Assembly (NCBI GenBank): GCA_031288885.1
Contig: JAITQP010000171.1
Span: 1-14,388, forward strand
Origin: Prevotellaceae bacterium
GTDB lineage: Bacteria; Bacteroidota; Bacteroidia; Bacteroidales; UBA932
Direction: 5' to 3'
DNA length: 14,388 nt
Under the pieces are notes generated by a model that worked only from the letters and a program-made list of their open reading frames with translations, did no database searches and was not told where the DNA came from. Shown in pieces: positions 1 through 6,680 of this stretch. Made by a program: the position numbers and the translations under genes. Within the stretch, counting starts at the first letter, position 1. The number at the start of each line of letters is the position of its first letter.

Positions 1-255
1 TGCTTTTGTACGGTTCAATCCCTACAAATGCTCACGTTCCCGAGCGACGGCGCCGATGTAAAGATTATCCATATTGACGATGACGTTGTAGAGGCGCTGA
101 TGGTGGATTTTGGGTGGACAGAGGAGCAGGCAACCGGCAGCTACTACCCCTCAAAAACGCACGCGACCCTCGTGGATGAATCTTCGGGGCTGTACAAAAA
201 ACCGTGGCGCGAAATATACGAGCTTCTTTTGCTGGAGCTAAGCTTGAAAAAGTAA
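1..255 (+). CDS. 3' part of an unrecognised small protein (partial at left edge)
   Basis: The reading frame is open from base 1 to the TAA at 253-255, so the gene probably begins outside the window. The first ATG inside is at 28 and would give a 75-residue protein. The visible part is acidic in the middle (IHIDDDVVEAL), then has an aromatic and polar stretch (FGWTEEQATGSYYPSKTHA) and ends in a leucine-rich helix (EIYELLLLELSLKK). I see no signal peptide, membrane segment or catalytic motif. The look is of a small cytosolic accessory protein, but I do not recognise the family and assign no function. It is followed by about 160 bp containing the first copy of the promoter repeat that drives the methyltransferase gene, so it is probably a separate transcription unit. 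That it is a real gene is supported by the in-frame extension to the window edge and by good codon content. Confidence 0.5.
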   Translation, partial: CFCTVQSLQMLTFPSDGADVKIIHIDDDVVEALMVDFGWTEEQATGSYYPSKTHATLVDESSGLYKKPWREIYELLLLELSLKK

Positions 256-287
256 GGAAATACACGCCAACGCATCACATAAAATAA

Positions 288-387
288 AGCATCATAGCTA
301 CGAAAACCACCCCTCACTTAGAGCTTTTAGCAAATTTTGACCCACTCAACCTCTTGTAGTTTATCAAAACATTTTTACCTTTGTTGC
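288..387 (+). repeat. Promoter-carrying direct repeat, copy 1
   Basis: This roughly 100-bp sequence recurs imperfectly at 1154-1250. Exact blocks are a 16-mer (catagctacgaaaacc, 293-308), a 20-mer from 352 to 371 that includes the -33 region, and tacctttgttgc (376-387). The intervening parts align with scattered substitutions and small gaps. The copy lies just upstream of the methyltransferase gene and ends about 30 bp before its ATG. Confidence 0.8.
354..383 (+). promoter_or_regulatory. Bacteroidetes-type promoter for the methyltransferase gene
   Basis: TTG at 354-356, a 19-bp spacer, then TACCTTTG at 376-383 match the Bacteroidetes primary sigma consensus (TTTG/TTG near -33, TAnnTTTG near -7). 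Transcription would start around 388-392 and leave a leader of about 30 nt before the ATG at 419. The spacer carries TTTATCAAAAC, which is identical in the second copy upstream of 1294. Confidence 0.7.
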
Positions 388-418
388 TATAATTTTCTTT
401 ACGTAAACTTTAAGCAGC

Positions 419-1105
419 ATGAATGAATTTTACTATTCCGGAAGCAACACGTTGGAGGTAATGGCAAACGCCAAGCGGTACAACACATTCCTCGAAAACC
501 TCATTATCAACCATATTCCCAGCGCCGGCAAGCTGCTGGACATCGGCGCAGGCATCGGCACGTTTGCAGAAAGGCTACGCGCAAAAGGCTACAACGTCTA
601 TTGCGTTGAGCCTGACGATGCGCAGCGCGAGCAAATAGCGCAAAAGGGGCTGCCGGCAAGCGCCTCGGTAGAAGACGTAGCGGATAGCTCCGTGGACTAC
701 ATCTACTCGCTCAACGTGCTTGAGCACATAGAAAATGACGCGGAAGCGCTAACGCTATGGGCAAAGAAGCTTAAAGCGGGTGGAAAAATTTTGGCATATG
801 TCCCCGCATTTCGCATACTTTACTCCTCGCACGACAAAGCTATAGGGCACTACAGGAGATACCGGAAGAAAACGCTTGCCGGCTGCTTTGCAAGCGCAGG
901 CTTACAGGTAGAAACCATGAAGTATGCCGACAGCGCCGGATTTTTTGTGTCGCTCATCTACAAGTGGGTAAACCGTAGCGGTAAGCTAAACAGCAAATCG
1001 CTGTCGTTTTTCGATAAATTTATATTCCCCGTCAGCCGCCTGTGCGATGTTTTTTGCTCCGGCCTGTTCGGGAAAAATGTATATGCTGTGGGGACGCTGA
1101 AGTAA
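419..1105 (+). CDS. Class I SAM-dependent methyltransferase (UbiG/Methyltransf_11-like)
   Basis: The 228-residue protein has a Rossmann-type SAM-binding core. Motif I is LLDIGAGIG at residues 39-47. An acidic residue ends the second strand (VYCVEPD, E64). The post-motif NVLEHIE lies at 99-105, followed by LKAGGKILAYVPA (118-130), typical of Methyltransf_11/23 enzymes. The segment FRILYSSHDKAIGHYRRY (131-148) resembles enzymes in lipid or glycan modification clusters, and the C-terminal part is hydrophobic and basic (FFVSLIYKWVNR), which may bring it to the membrane. The ATG at 419 has no Shine-Dalgarno but sits at a normal distance from a strong promoter. The two glycosyltransferase genes downstream suggest that it methylates a lipid or sugar in the same pathway; this is inferred from context, and the substrate is unknown. 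Confidence 0.85.
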   Translation: MNEFYYSGSNTLEVMANAKRYNTFLENLIINHIPSAGKLLDIGAGIGTFAERLRAKGYNVYCVEPDDAQREQIAQKGLPASASVEDVADSSVDYIYSLNVLEHIENDAEALTLWAKKLKAGGKILAYVPAFRILYSSHDKAIGHYRRYRKKTLAGCFASAGLQVETMKYADSAGFFVSLIYKWVNRSGKLNSKSLSFFDKFIFPVSRLCDVFCSGLFGKNVYAVGTLK

Positions 1106-1153
1106 GCGCGTTGGAAACGAAAGCTAACTTTATAATGGCTGAAAAATGGAAGC

Positions 1154-1250
1154 AGCAGCATAGCTACGAAAACCTCCTCTCGCTTAGCCATTAGCAATTT
1201 TTAACCCCTTTGCATCTTGTAGTTTATCAAAACACTCCTACCTTTGTTGC
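1154..1250 (+). repeat. Promoter-carrying direct repeat, copy 2
   Basis: Second copy of the sequence at 288-387. The shared exact blocks are at 1159-1174 (16 nt), 1215-1234 (20 nt) and 1239-1250 (12 nt). It fills most of the gap between the methyltransferase and the GT2 gene and ends 43 bp before the GT2 start codon. Identity is highest at the two ends and over the promoter elements, and lower in the middle. Confidence 0.8.
1217..1246 (+). promoter_or_regulatory. Bacteroidetes-type promoter for the GT2/GT-C gene pair
   Basis: TTG at 1217-1219, a 19-bp spacer and TACCTTTG at 1239-1246 have the same geometry as the promoter at 354-383. The predicted start near 1251-1255 gives a leader of about 40 nt before the ATG at 1294. 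The GT-C gene begins 9 bp after the GT2 stop, so one transcript probably covers both. Confidence 0.7.
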
Positions 1251-1293
1251 CAAAATTTAAAAATTGCCGGCAAAGTAAACCGTAACGTCCGCC

Positions 1294-2010
1294 ATGAAAA
1301 CCCTATCCATTATTATTCCTGCCTACAACGAAGAAAAGACGATACTTGCCGTTCTGCAAAAGGTAGCGGAGGTACAGCTGATAAACGGCATGCAAAAGGA
1401 AATCATCGTGGTGAACGACTGCTCGCGCGACGCTACGGAGCAGCTCGTGCTGTCCTACAAGGAGCAGCGCCCCGAGCTGGCGCTGACGTACTTCAGGCAG
1501 CCCGTAAACAGGGGGAAAGGCGCCGCCATTCACCGCGGAATTGCGCTTGCCGGCGGCGACTACATCATTGTGCAGGACGCCGACCTCGAGTACGACCCCA
1601 ACGAGTACAACATTCTGCTGAAGCCCGTGGCGGACGGCGTTGCCGACGTGGTGTACGGCTCGCGGTTTATGGGCGGAAAACCGCATCGCGTTCTATTTTT
1701 TTGGCACACCATAGGCAACAAGCTACTTACCTTTTTATCTAACATTTTTTGCAACCTCAACCTTTCCGACATGGAAACCTGCTACAAGCTCTTTAACGCC
1801 GCCATGCTGAAAAGCGTAAAGCTGAAGGAGGAGCGCTTTGGGTTTGAGCCGGAGGTTACGGCAAAAATTGCGCGCGTTCCCGCCGTGCGCGTCTACGAGG
1901 TGGGCATTTCCTACTACGGCCGCACCTACGCCGACGGCAAAAAAATAAGCTGGAGGGACGGCTTTAGAGCCATCTACTGCATCATTAAGTACAACGTTTT
2001 TAGCAAATAA
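1294..2010 (+). CDS. GT2 family glycosyltransferase, DPM1/polyprenyl-phosphate sugar synthase-like
   Basis: The 238-residue GT-A enzyme has [14 protein letters not shown] at the N terminus, the nucleotide-binding [10 protein letters not shown] (39-48), NRGKGAA (72-78), and the metal-binding DAD at 95-97 inside [10 protein letters not shown]. The signature YGSRF (121-125), DMETCYKLF (159-167), [12 protein letters not shown] (182-193) and [16 protein letters not shown] (208-223) are characteristic of the DPM_DPG-synthase-like subfamily. No C-terminal membrane helices are present, so it is the soluble or peripheral form. Family members transfer mannose, glucose or a related sugar from a nucleotide sugar to a polyprenyl phosphate at the inner face of the membrane. 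The following gene encodes a GT-C enzyme that would use such a donor, which supports this role. The exact sugar cannot be read from sequence. Confidence 0.88.
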   Translation: MKTLSIIIPAYNEEKTILAVLQKVAEVQLINGMQKEIIVVNDCSRDATEQLVLSYKEQRPELALTYFRQPVNRGKGAAIHRGIALAGGDYIIVQDADLEYDPNEYNILLKPVADGVADVVYGSRFMGGKPHRVLFFWHTIGNKLLTFLSNIFCNLNLSDMETCYKLFNAAMLKSVKLKEERFGFEPEVTAKIARVPAVRVYEVGISYYGRTYADGKKISWRDGFRAIYCIIKYNVFSK

Positions 2011-2019
2011 TAGCGAACG

Positions 2020-3771
2020 ATGAAGACTTCTCCCAAAAAACAACCGGGAAAACCCGCGCAAAAGCCCGCCGGAAAGCCCGCCGTAAAATCTTCCGGAAAG
2101 CCTGCGGAAAAGCAGGTCGCGCAGCCCTCCACCTTTCGGGGCTCGAAGCTGCTCTACCGGGTGGGAGTGATTATCATTGCCGTTGCGTTCTTCAGCGCCT
2201 ACGCCAAAACTTTTGACTACAAGCCCGACATGAACGGTGACAACATCAACTACTACGCGCTGGGCAACGCGCTGGCTGCCGGCAAAGGCTACACTACCAC
2301 CATGAACCTGACCGAAAGCCCGCACAACCACTACCCGCCCGGCTATCCCGCTATCGTAAGCCTCGCCATACGCGCGGGTGCGGGCGTTACCGGCGTTAAA
2401 ATCCTGAACGGAATACTCTTTCTTCTTTCCTGCCTCATTCTCTACCACCTCTTTTACCGGACGACCAAAAACGTGTACATCGCCATCTTTGTAGGGTTGC
2501 TGGTTGCCCTCAACAGCACCCTGCTACGCTCGGCAACTATCATGATGAGCGAAATTCCTTTCCTGTTCTTCACCTCGCTGACGCTGCTGCTCTTCTCCTT
2601 CCTGCTGGACAGGAAAAAGTGCGACGTAAAGTACCTGCTGCTCCTGCTTGGCACGGCTGCCTGCACGGTTATTGCCTACTACGTCCGCACGGTGGGCATA
2701 GCCTTAGCGCTGGCGCTGGCGGTCACCCTGACCGTTATCCTGATTATGAACGTTTGGGAAAACCGGAAAAGCGCACGGCGCAGCATCCTCTCGGCCACCA
2801 AGCCGACGTGGGTTGCCCTGATTGCCATTGTTGCCTTTTTTATGCTGTGCAAGCTGCCATGGGATATGCGCAGCAGCCGGCTCGGCTTAAAATCTTCCTA
2901 CATGTCGTCGCTGTCCCTGCAGCCGGGCGGAACGCACATTAGCGACCTGAACGGCTGGATTGAGCGCGCGAAGAAAAACGCGGTGCGCTACGCCACCAAG
3001 GAAATCCCCTCCGGGCTGCTGATGGAGCAGGTGGACTACGACAAGCCGGCAACCGCCAAAGGCTGGACGCTGAGCGTAGCCTTGCTGCTGGCCATGGTGG
3101 CAGGATTGCTTCAGCTGAAAAAAAACGACCTTCTCCTCTTTTTCTACACGGGCGGAACGGCGGTAGTACTTCTCCTCTGGCCTGACATTTGGTTTTCGCC
3201 GCGCTTTATGGCGCCCCTTATCCCCATTCTGCTGCTCTTGATGGTCATGGGGCTGGTAAAGGCAATGAGGCTTCTGCTCACCCTGCTCAAGATAAAAACG
3301 CGGGGCGTAGCGGTGGCGGCGACCGTGGTGGCGGTTTGCATCTTTTACTACCCCAACGGCTCCCTTGCCCTGAGCAGGGCGTCCGCCGCCGCCAAGACCA
3401 AAAGCTACAACGCCAGCAACTCCGCGCCGGCGCTGGTGGAATACCTCGACGCCATACGCTGGGTGAGGGACAACACCCCCAAAGACGCCTTTGTTTGCGC
3501 GCGGAAGCCCGAAATTTTCTACCTCTACTCCGGCGGCAGGAAAAGCACATCGTTCCCCAACTACGCCACGCCGGAGGAAATCGTTGCGCACATGACCAAG
3601 AACAACATCCGCTACGTCATCATCGACAGGTGGTTTCGCCACGCTTACGTGACCATTGTTCCCGCCGCGCAAAAATACCCCGACAGGTTTCGCATACTCT
3701 GGCAAACGCCCACGCCGGAAAAAGACGCACCGCTGACGTATGTTTTGGAGTTTATACCGGAATCAACATAA
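2020..3771 (+). CDS. GT-C fold polytopic membrane glycosyltransferase (ArnT/PMT-2-like)
   Basis: The 583-residue protein starts with a Lys/Pro/Ala-rich tail of about 42 residues containing repeated GKPA units, followed by the first membrane helix (about 44-62). A periplasmic loop then carries acidic residues (DMNGDNINYYALG, 70-82) and HNHYPPGYP (102-110), the kind of D-and-PPGYP loop seen in GT83/GT39 enzymes. Many more hydrophobic helices follow up to about residue 450, and a soluble C-terminal domain of about 130 residues (VEYLDAIRWVRDNTPKDAFV, NNIRYVIIDRW) completes it. Such proteins transfer a sugar from a polyprenyl-phosphate donor to lipid or protein on the extracytoplasmic side. It lies 9 bp after the GT2 gene that probably makes the donor. 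Its stop is only 3 bp from the stop of the convergent nuclease-like gene. The acceptor is unknown, and the basic tail is unusual for the family. Confidence 0.82.
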   Translation: MKTSPKKQPGKPAQKPAGKPAVKSSGKPAEKQVAQPSTFRGSKLLYRVGVIIIAVAFFSAYAKTFDYKPDMNGDNINYYALGNALAAGKGYTTTMNLTESPHNHYPPGYPAIVSLAIRAGAGVTGVKILNGILFLLSCLILYHLFYRTTKNVYIAIFVGLLVALNSTLLRSATIMMSEIPFLFFTSLTLLLFSFLLDRKKCDVKYLLLLLGTAACTVIAYYVRTVGIALALALAVTLTVILIMNVWENRKSARRSILSATKPTWVALIAIVAFFMLCKLPWDMRSSRLGLKSSYMSSLSLQPGGTHISDLNGWIERAKKNAVRYATKEIPSGLLMEQVDYDKPATAKGWTLSVALLLAMVAGLLQLKKNDLLLFFYTGGTAVVLLLWPDIWFSPRFMAPLIPILLLLMVMGLVKAMRLLLTLLKIKTRGVAVAATVVAVCIFYYPNGSLALSRASAAAKTKSYNASNSAPALVEYLDAIRWVRDNTPKDAFVCARKPEIFYLYSGGRKSTSFPNYATPEEIVAHMTKNNIRYVIIDRWFRHAYVTIVPAAQKYPDRFRILWQTPTPEKDAPLTYVLEFIPEST

Positions 3772-3774
3772 ATT

Positions 3775-4278
3775 CTAACTTAGCTCTACCTTGCTTTGAA
3801 TTCTCAAAACATACCCTGTATCGTTTAGAAAATTGTTCATTCTTACCTGATGATTGTTTTTTTGTGTAGGGCGAAGGCTGTTTGAAATGTATGCAGCTTT
3901 AGAGCCAAATTCTTGGGAGTCGTCATGCTGCGCAAATATAGCAATTGTACTTCTAAGCTGCTCTTCTCCTGCTGCTATCCAACCGCGATATTCCTGTTGC
4001 TTCAGCTCTACAAAAACCACCTGATTATCGGCTGTAAGGGCGCAATCACAACGTTTTGCCGTTGTACCGTCTGCCTGCACAACTTCGTATTCGGGGCAAT
4101 GGTCTATTGCCGTAAAAGTTATTTCTCTTTGCTGCTCGTTTTTTACGGTAGCAATCCACTTAGCGTTATCCGTTTCATTAAGATATGCCGGATTTTTTGC
4201 GGGCGAAGGGTCGTCACAAAGACCAAATTCGCTCCTCGCAGAAACCTGCTTATGCTGTGATTTAGAAAAAAACCTCAT
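3775..4278 (-). CDS. Small PD-(D/E)XK nuclease-like protein, partner of the upstream AAA ATPase
   Basis: The 167-residue cytosolic protein has no signal peptide or membrane segment. Residues 77-93 read CDCAL, a short turn, then VVFVELK: D78, E91 and K93 form a D-x12-ExK arrangement on a predicted beta hairpin, as in the PD-(D/E)XK nuclease fold. GEEQLRSTI (104-112) follows and could supply the helix with the conserved Gln (Q107). A conserved-looking N-terminal stretch (SEFGLCDDPSPAKNPAYL, 16-33) may be a family signature. The gene starts 21 bp after the ATPase stop on the same strand, so the two are co-transcribed and probably form one complex in which this is the effector nuclease. That function is inferred from a short motif and context. 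A non-catalytic ATPase partner is the alternative. The coding sequence is AT-richer than the flanking genes. Confidence 0.72.
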   Translation of the reverse strand: MRFFSKSQHKQVSARSEFGLCDDPSPAKNPAYLNETDNAKWIATVKNEQQREITFTAIDHCPEYEVVQADGTTAKRCDCALTADNQVVFVELKQQEYRGWIAAGEEQLRSTIAIFAQHDDSQEFGSKAAYISNSLRPTQKNNHQVRMNNFLNDTGYVLRIQSKVELS

Positions 4279-4299
4279 CGTTTTGTACCTTTTTGCGGC

Positions 4300-5523
4300 T
4301 TACAGCTGCTGCTGAATTTCTAAAAGCTGAGCGAATAATTCGTTACCCTCGTCCAGCATTGCGTTAAGCCGATTTTCATCGGAGGGAAGTCCGTTGAATG
4401 TTTCAAGAGGATTGATAGCGCCGGTTTTCTCATCCAGCTCGTAAATGGACAACGCGGTAGCATCGACTATGGCAGCTAACGGCACAATTTGCCCCAGCGT
4501 GGCGTTTTGTTCGCCGGTTTTAAGCCGTTGACCTAACTCGCCTGCCTTTACTGCCAGCGTCAAATAGCTGATTAAATACGGACTATGCGTAGTGATTATT
4601 AGCTTATTGTTATCATTTATATTGTTGAACTCCAGCAGGCTTTGCAGCATTTTCCATTGCGACGACGGAAAAAGATTTTGTTCGGGCTCTTCCACAATGT
4701 TGATAAAGGCAGCTTTGTTAAAGCGCGCAGAAAGCGCAGAAAGCGCAATTCGTTTTTGCTCATCCGTCAAGCTGTCATTCTTCCAAATTTCCTGTACGCC
4801 CTTTTTGAACCGGATTTCCTCTTCGCTGCTCATCAGCTCTTTATTTTCGCTATGCTTTTTTACCGAGTTAGCCAAATATTCCGAAACCAAATACAACGGC
4901 ACAAAAGACTGAAACCCGCTCGAGGCGTCGGAAATTTCTATTTTTTTTTCGCCATCTACCTTCAGGTACAGGTTGTTGTACTGCTTGTTGTACTCTATAT
5001 CCGCATCGTTAATAGGTAGCCGCATGGCCCCTTTCATTTCCTGCTTAGCATTAAAATACTCCGTATTAAAGTCCTGCAGCGAAGCTGAAGACAGCTTCAG
5101 CTCTCTTGCCCCTTTTAGGTAGGTAATGAAGTTGCGCTCCGCCGGCACATACATAATTTGCGGCAAAGGGTAGGATTTGCTATCGTTTTCGGTTATAGCC
5201 AAGCTGTCGTTCCGGTACCTTATCGAGTAGGCCTCTCCCTCGTACTCAATGACGGTATTGGGATAAATGTAGCTACTTATTCGGTGGTACGGTAAAAACT
5301 GATTTCTCAGCTTGTTTTTCTTTTCAAACCAATCTTTTTCATAATCGCCTCTGACCAGCGCCTTTTCTATCCACAAAAATGTTGAAATTAGCTTGGCAAC
5401 CGTACTTTTACCGGAGCCTTGATTTCCGACAAATACCGTTACTTTATTGATATCAAGCCACCCACTATTGCCTTGAAAGCCGCTTTTGACAGGCCCGAAG
5501 TTGTTGATTTTTATCTTACCCAT
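4300..5523 (-). CDS. AAA ATPase of the SMC/ABC-like AAA_15/AAA_21 type
   Basis: The 407-residue ATPase has an N-terminal MGKIKINNFGPVKSG strand pair as in OLD/RecF-like ATPases. Walker A is GNQGSGKST at 33-41, and an ABC-type signature SDASSGFQS lies at 198-206. Walker B is FINIVEEPEQNLFP (273-286), with E278/E279 as the catalytic acidic residues, and the H-loop is TTHSPYL (311-317). A charged insertion of helices lies at about 210-270. Only about 90 residues follow the H-loop, and no TOPRIM nuclease motif is visible, so this is not a complete OLD-family nuclease. Any nuclease would have to come from the partner gene 21 bp downstream. The two-gene layout resembles ATPase-plus-nuclease defence systems such as Septu or RloAB, but the partner differs. 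The start ATG at 5523 has no Shine-Dalgarno. The coding strand contains a run of nine A (4941-4949). Confidence 0.85.
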   Translation of the reverse strand: MGKIKINNFGPVKSGFQGNSGWLDINKVTVFVGNQGSGKSTVAKLISTFLWIEKALVRGDYEKDWFEKKNKLRNQFLPYHRISSYIYPNTVIEYEGEAYSIRYRNDSLAITENDSKSYPLPQIMYVPAERNFITYLKGARELKLSSASLQDFNTEYFNAKQEMKGAMRLPINDADIEYNKQYNNLYLKVDGEKKIEISDASSGFQSFVPLYLVSEYLANSVKKHSENKELMSSEEEIRFKKGVQEIWKNDSLTDEQKRIALSALSARFNKAAFINIVEEPEQNLFPSSQWKMLQSLLEFNNINDNNKLIITTHSPYLISYLTLAVKAGELGQRLKTGEQNATLGQIVPLAAIVDATALSIYELDEKTGAINPLETFNGLPSDENRLNAMLDEGNELFAQLLEIQQQL

Positions 5524-5551
5524 TTTCTTGAAAATTTAGCGCTTAAAGGTA

Positions 5552-5580
5552 CAAAATTATTCTCTCAAAATTCCATCAAA
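5552..5580 (-). promoter_or_regulatory. Possible promoter of the ATPase/nuclease operon
   Basis: On the minus strand TAATTTTG (5559 to 5552) fits TAnnTTTG exactly, with TTTG (5580 to 5577) 17 bp upstream, a little short of the usual 19-20. It sits 28 nt before the ATPase ATG and overlaps the last codon of dinB. If real, it would give the pair its own transcription start independent of the upstream housekeeping genes. Confidence 0.4.
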
Positions 5581-6652
5581 ATAAATCCAGCTGCGCGTAC
5601 TTTTGCTCCGGCTCGCCGGCGACGCCGACGTTACTCACGCCTAAGCCCAGCAGGCGCACCTTTTGCTGCGATAAGCTCACCTGCCGCAGGAGCTCTTTGG
5701 CAACAGCCCACAACAACCGGAAGTCGATAACCTTGTCCGGAAACGTTCTGCTCCGCGTAACCTGCTTAAAGTTGGCGTACTTGACCTTTACGGTGATGGT
5801 TTTTCCGTAAAACGCCTCGTCCTTCATCCGCTGGGTTACCTCGTTGGCAAGGTGGTAGAGCTCCACGTCCAGCAGCACCAGCGAGTCCTTGTCCTGCAGG
5901 AACGTGCTCTCGGCGCTGATGGATTTGGTGATGCGGTTGGGCGTTACCTCCCGCAGGTCAACTCCGCGGGCTTGCTCGTAGAGGGTGCGCCCCACCTTTC
6001 CGAAAAGGCGGACTAAGTCCACCTCCGACCGCTGCCTCAAGTCTTTCCCCGTAAAAATCCCGTAGCGGTGCATGCGCTCCGCCGTTACCTTGCCAACGCC
6101 AAAGAACTGCTCAATCTTCAGGGTTTCGATAAACTTTTCGGCGTCTTGGGGCAGCACGGCAAAAAATCCGTTGGGTTTTTTGTAGTCTGAGGCAATTTTT
6201 GCCAAAAACTTGTTGTACGACACGCCCGCGGAGGCCCGCAGCCCGACTTCGGCGTAAATTCTGCGCTGAATTTCCTTGGCAATGATGGTGGCCGAGGGGA
6301 TGTTTTTGTGGTTTTGGGTTACGTCCAGAAAGGCTTCGTCCAGCGCCAGCGGCTCTACGAGGTCGGTATACTCCAAAAAGATGGCGCGCAGCTGCATGGA
6401 GACATCTTTGTAAACGTCAAAGCGGGGGGTGACAAAAATCAGGTGGGGGCACTTTCTCATCGCCGTAACGGAGGGCATTGCCGAGTGAACGCCGTAGGCC
6501 CTCGCCTCGTAGCTGGCCGCCGACACTACGCCCCGCAGCTCGGGGCGCCCCACCGCAAGGGGTTTTCCGCGGTAGGCTTCGTTGTCGCGCTGCTCCACCG
6601 AGGCGTAAAAGGCGTCCATATCCACGTGAATGATTTTACGAGCTGTAGCCAT
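5576..6652 (-). CDS. dinB: DNA polymerase IV (Y-family translesion polymerase)
   Basis: The 358-residue Y-family polymerase has catalytic motif IHVDMDAFYASVE at 8-20, with D11 and the steric-gate position occupied by Tyr16. YEARAYGV (48-55) and the second acidic motif LALDEAFLDVT (102-112, D105/E106) follow. Then come SAGVSYNKFLAKIASDYKKP (141-160) in the palm/thumb and a helix-hairpin-helix FFGVGKVTAERMHRYGIF (183-200). The C terminus ends in QLDLF, a sliding-clamp-binding motif. It extends primers past DNA lesions at the cost of fidelity. The start at 6652 is chosen because AGGAGG lies 5 nt upstream and the catalytic motif follows at the usual distance; the longer open frame up to 6781 would overlap the EnvC gene and adds no homologous sequence. 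It lies 28 bp after EnvC and 52 bp before the ATPase, in the same direction. Confidence 0.95.
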   Translation of the reverse strand: MATARKIIHVDMDAFYASVEQRDNEAYRGKPLAVGRPELRGVVSAASYEARAYGVHSAMPSVTAMRKCPHLIFVTPRFDVYKDVSMQLRAIFLEYTDLVEPLALDEAFLDVTQNHKNIPSATIIAKEIQRRIYAEVGLRASAGVSYNKFLAKIASDYKKPNGFFAVLPQDAEKFIETLKIEQFFGVGKVTAERMHRYGIFTGKDLRQRSEVDLVRLFGKVGRTLYEQARGVDLREVTPNRITKSISAESTFLQDKDSLVLLDVELYHLANEVTQRMKDEAFYGKTITVKVKYANFKQVTRSRTFPDKVIDFRLLWAVAKELLRQVSLSQQKVRLLGLGVSNVGVAGEPEQKYAQLDLF

Positions 6653-6657
6653 AGCAG

Positions 6658-6663
6658 CCTCCT
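6658..6663 (-). promoter_or_regulatory. Strong Shine-Dalgarno deciding the dinB start
   Basis: AGGAGG on the minus strand lies 5 nt upstream of the ATG at 6652. Most genes in this window have no such sequence, as is usual in Bacteroidota, so its presence here fixes the start and suggests distinct translation initiation for dinB. Confidence 0.7.
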
Positions 6664-6680
6664 GTATTTTTTGGGGTTGG

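Noticed and set aside
2887..3705. Minus-strand frame opposite the GT-C gene
   Set aside because: It is low-complexity Val/Gly/Gln-rich translation antisense to a well-supported gene, with no initiation signal.
3775..4278. Calling the small partner RloB or PtuB
   Set aside because: No HNH motif as in PtuB is visible, and the D-x12-ExK pattern does not fit the RloB family as I know it.
4300..5523. Calling the ATPase a complete OLD-family nuclease or GajA
   Set aside because: No TOPRIM acidic motifs follow the H-loop, and the protein ends about 90 residues later. No UvrD-type helicase is adjacent.
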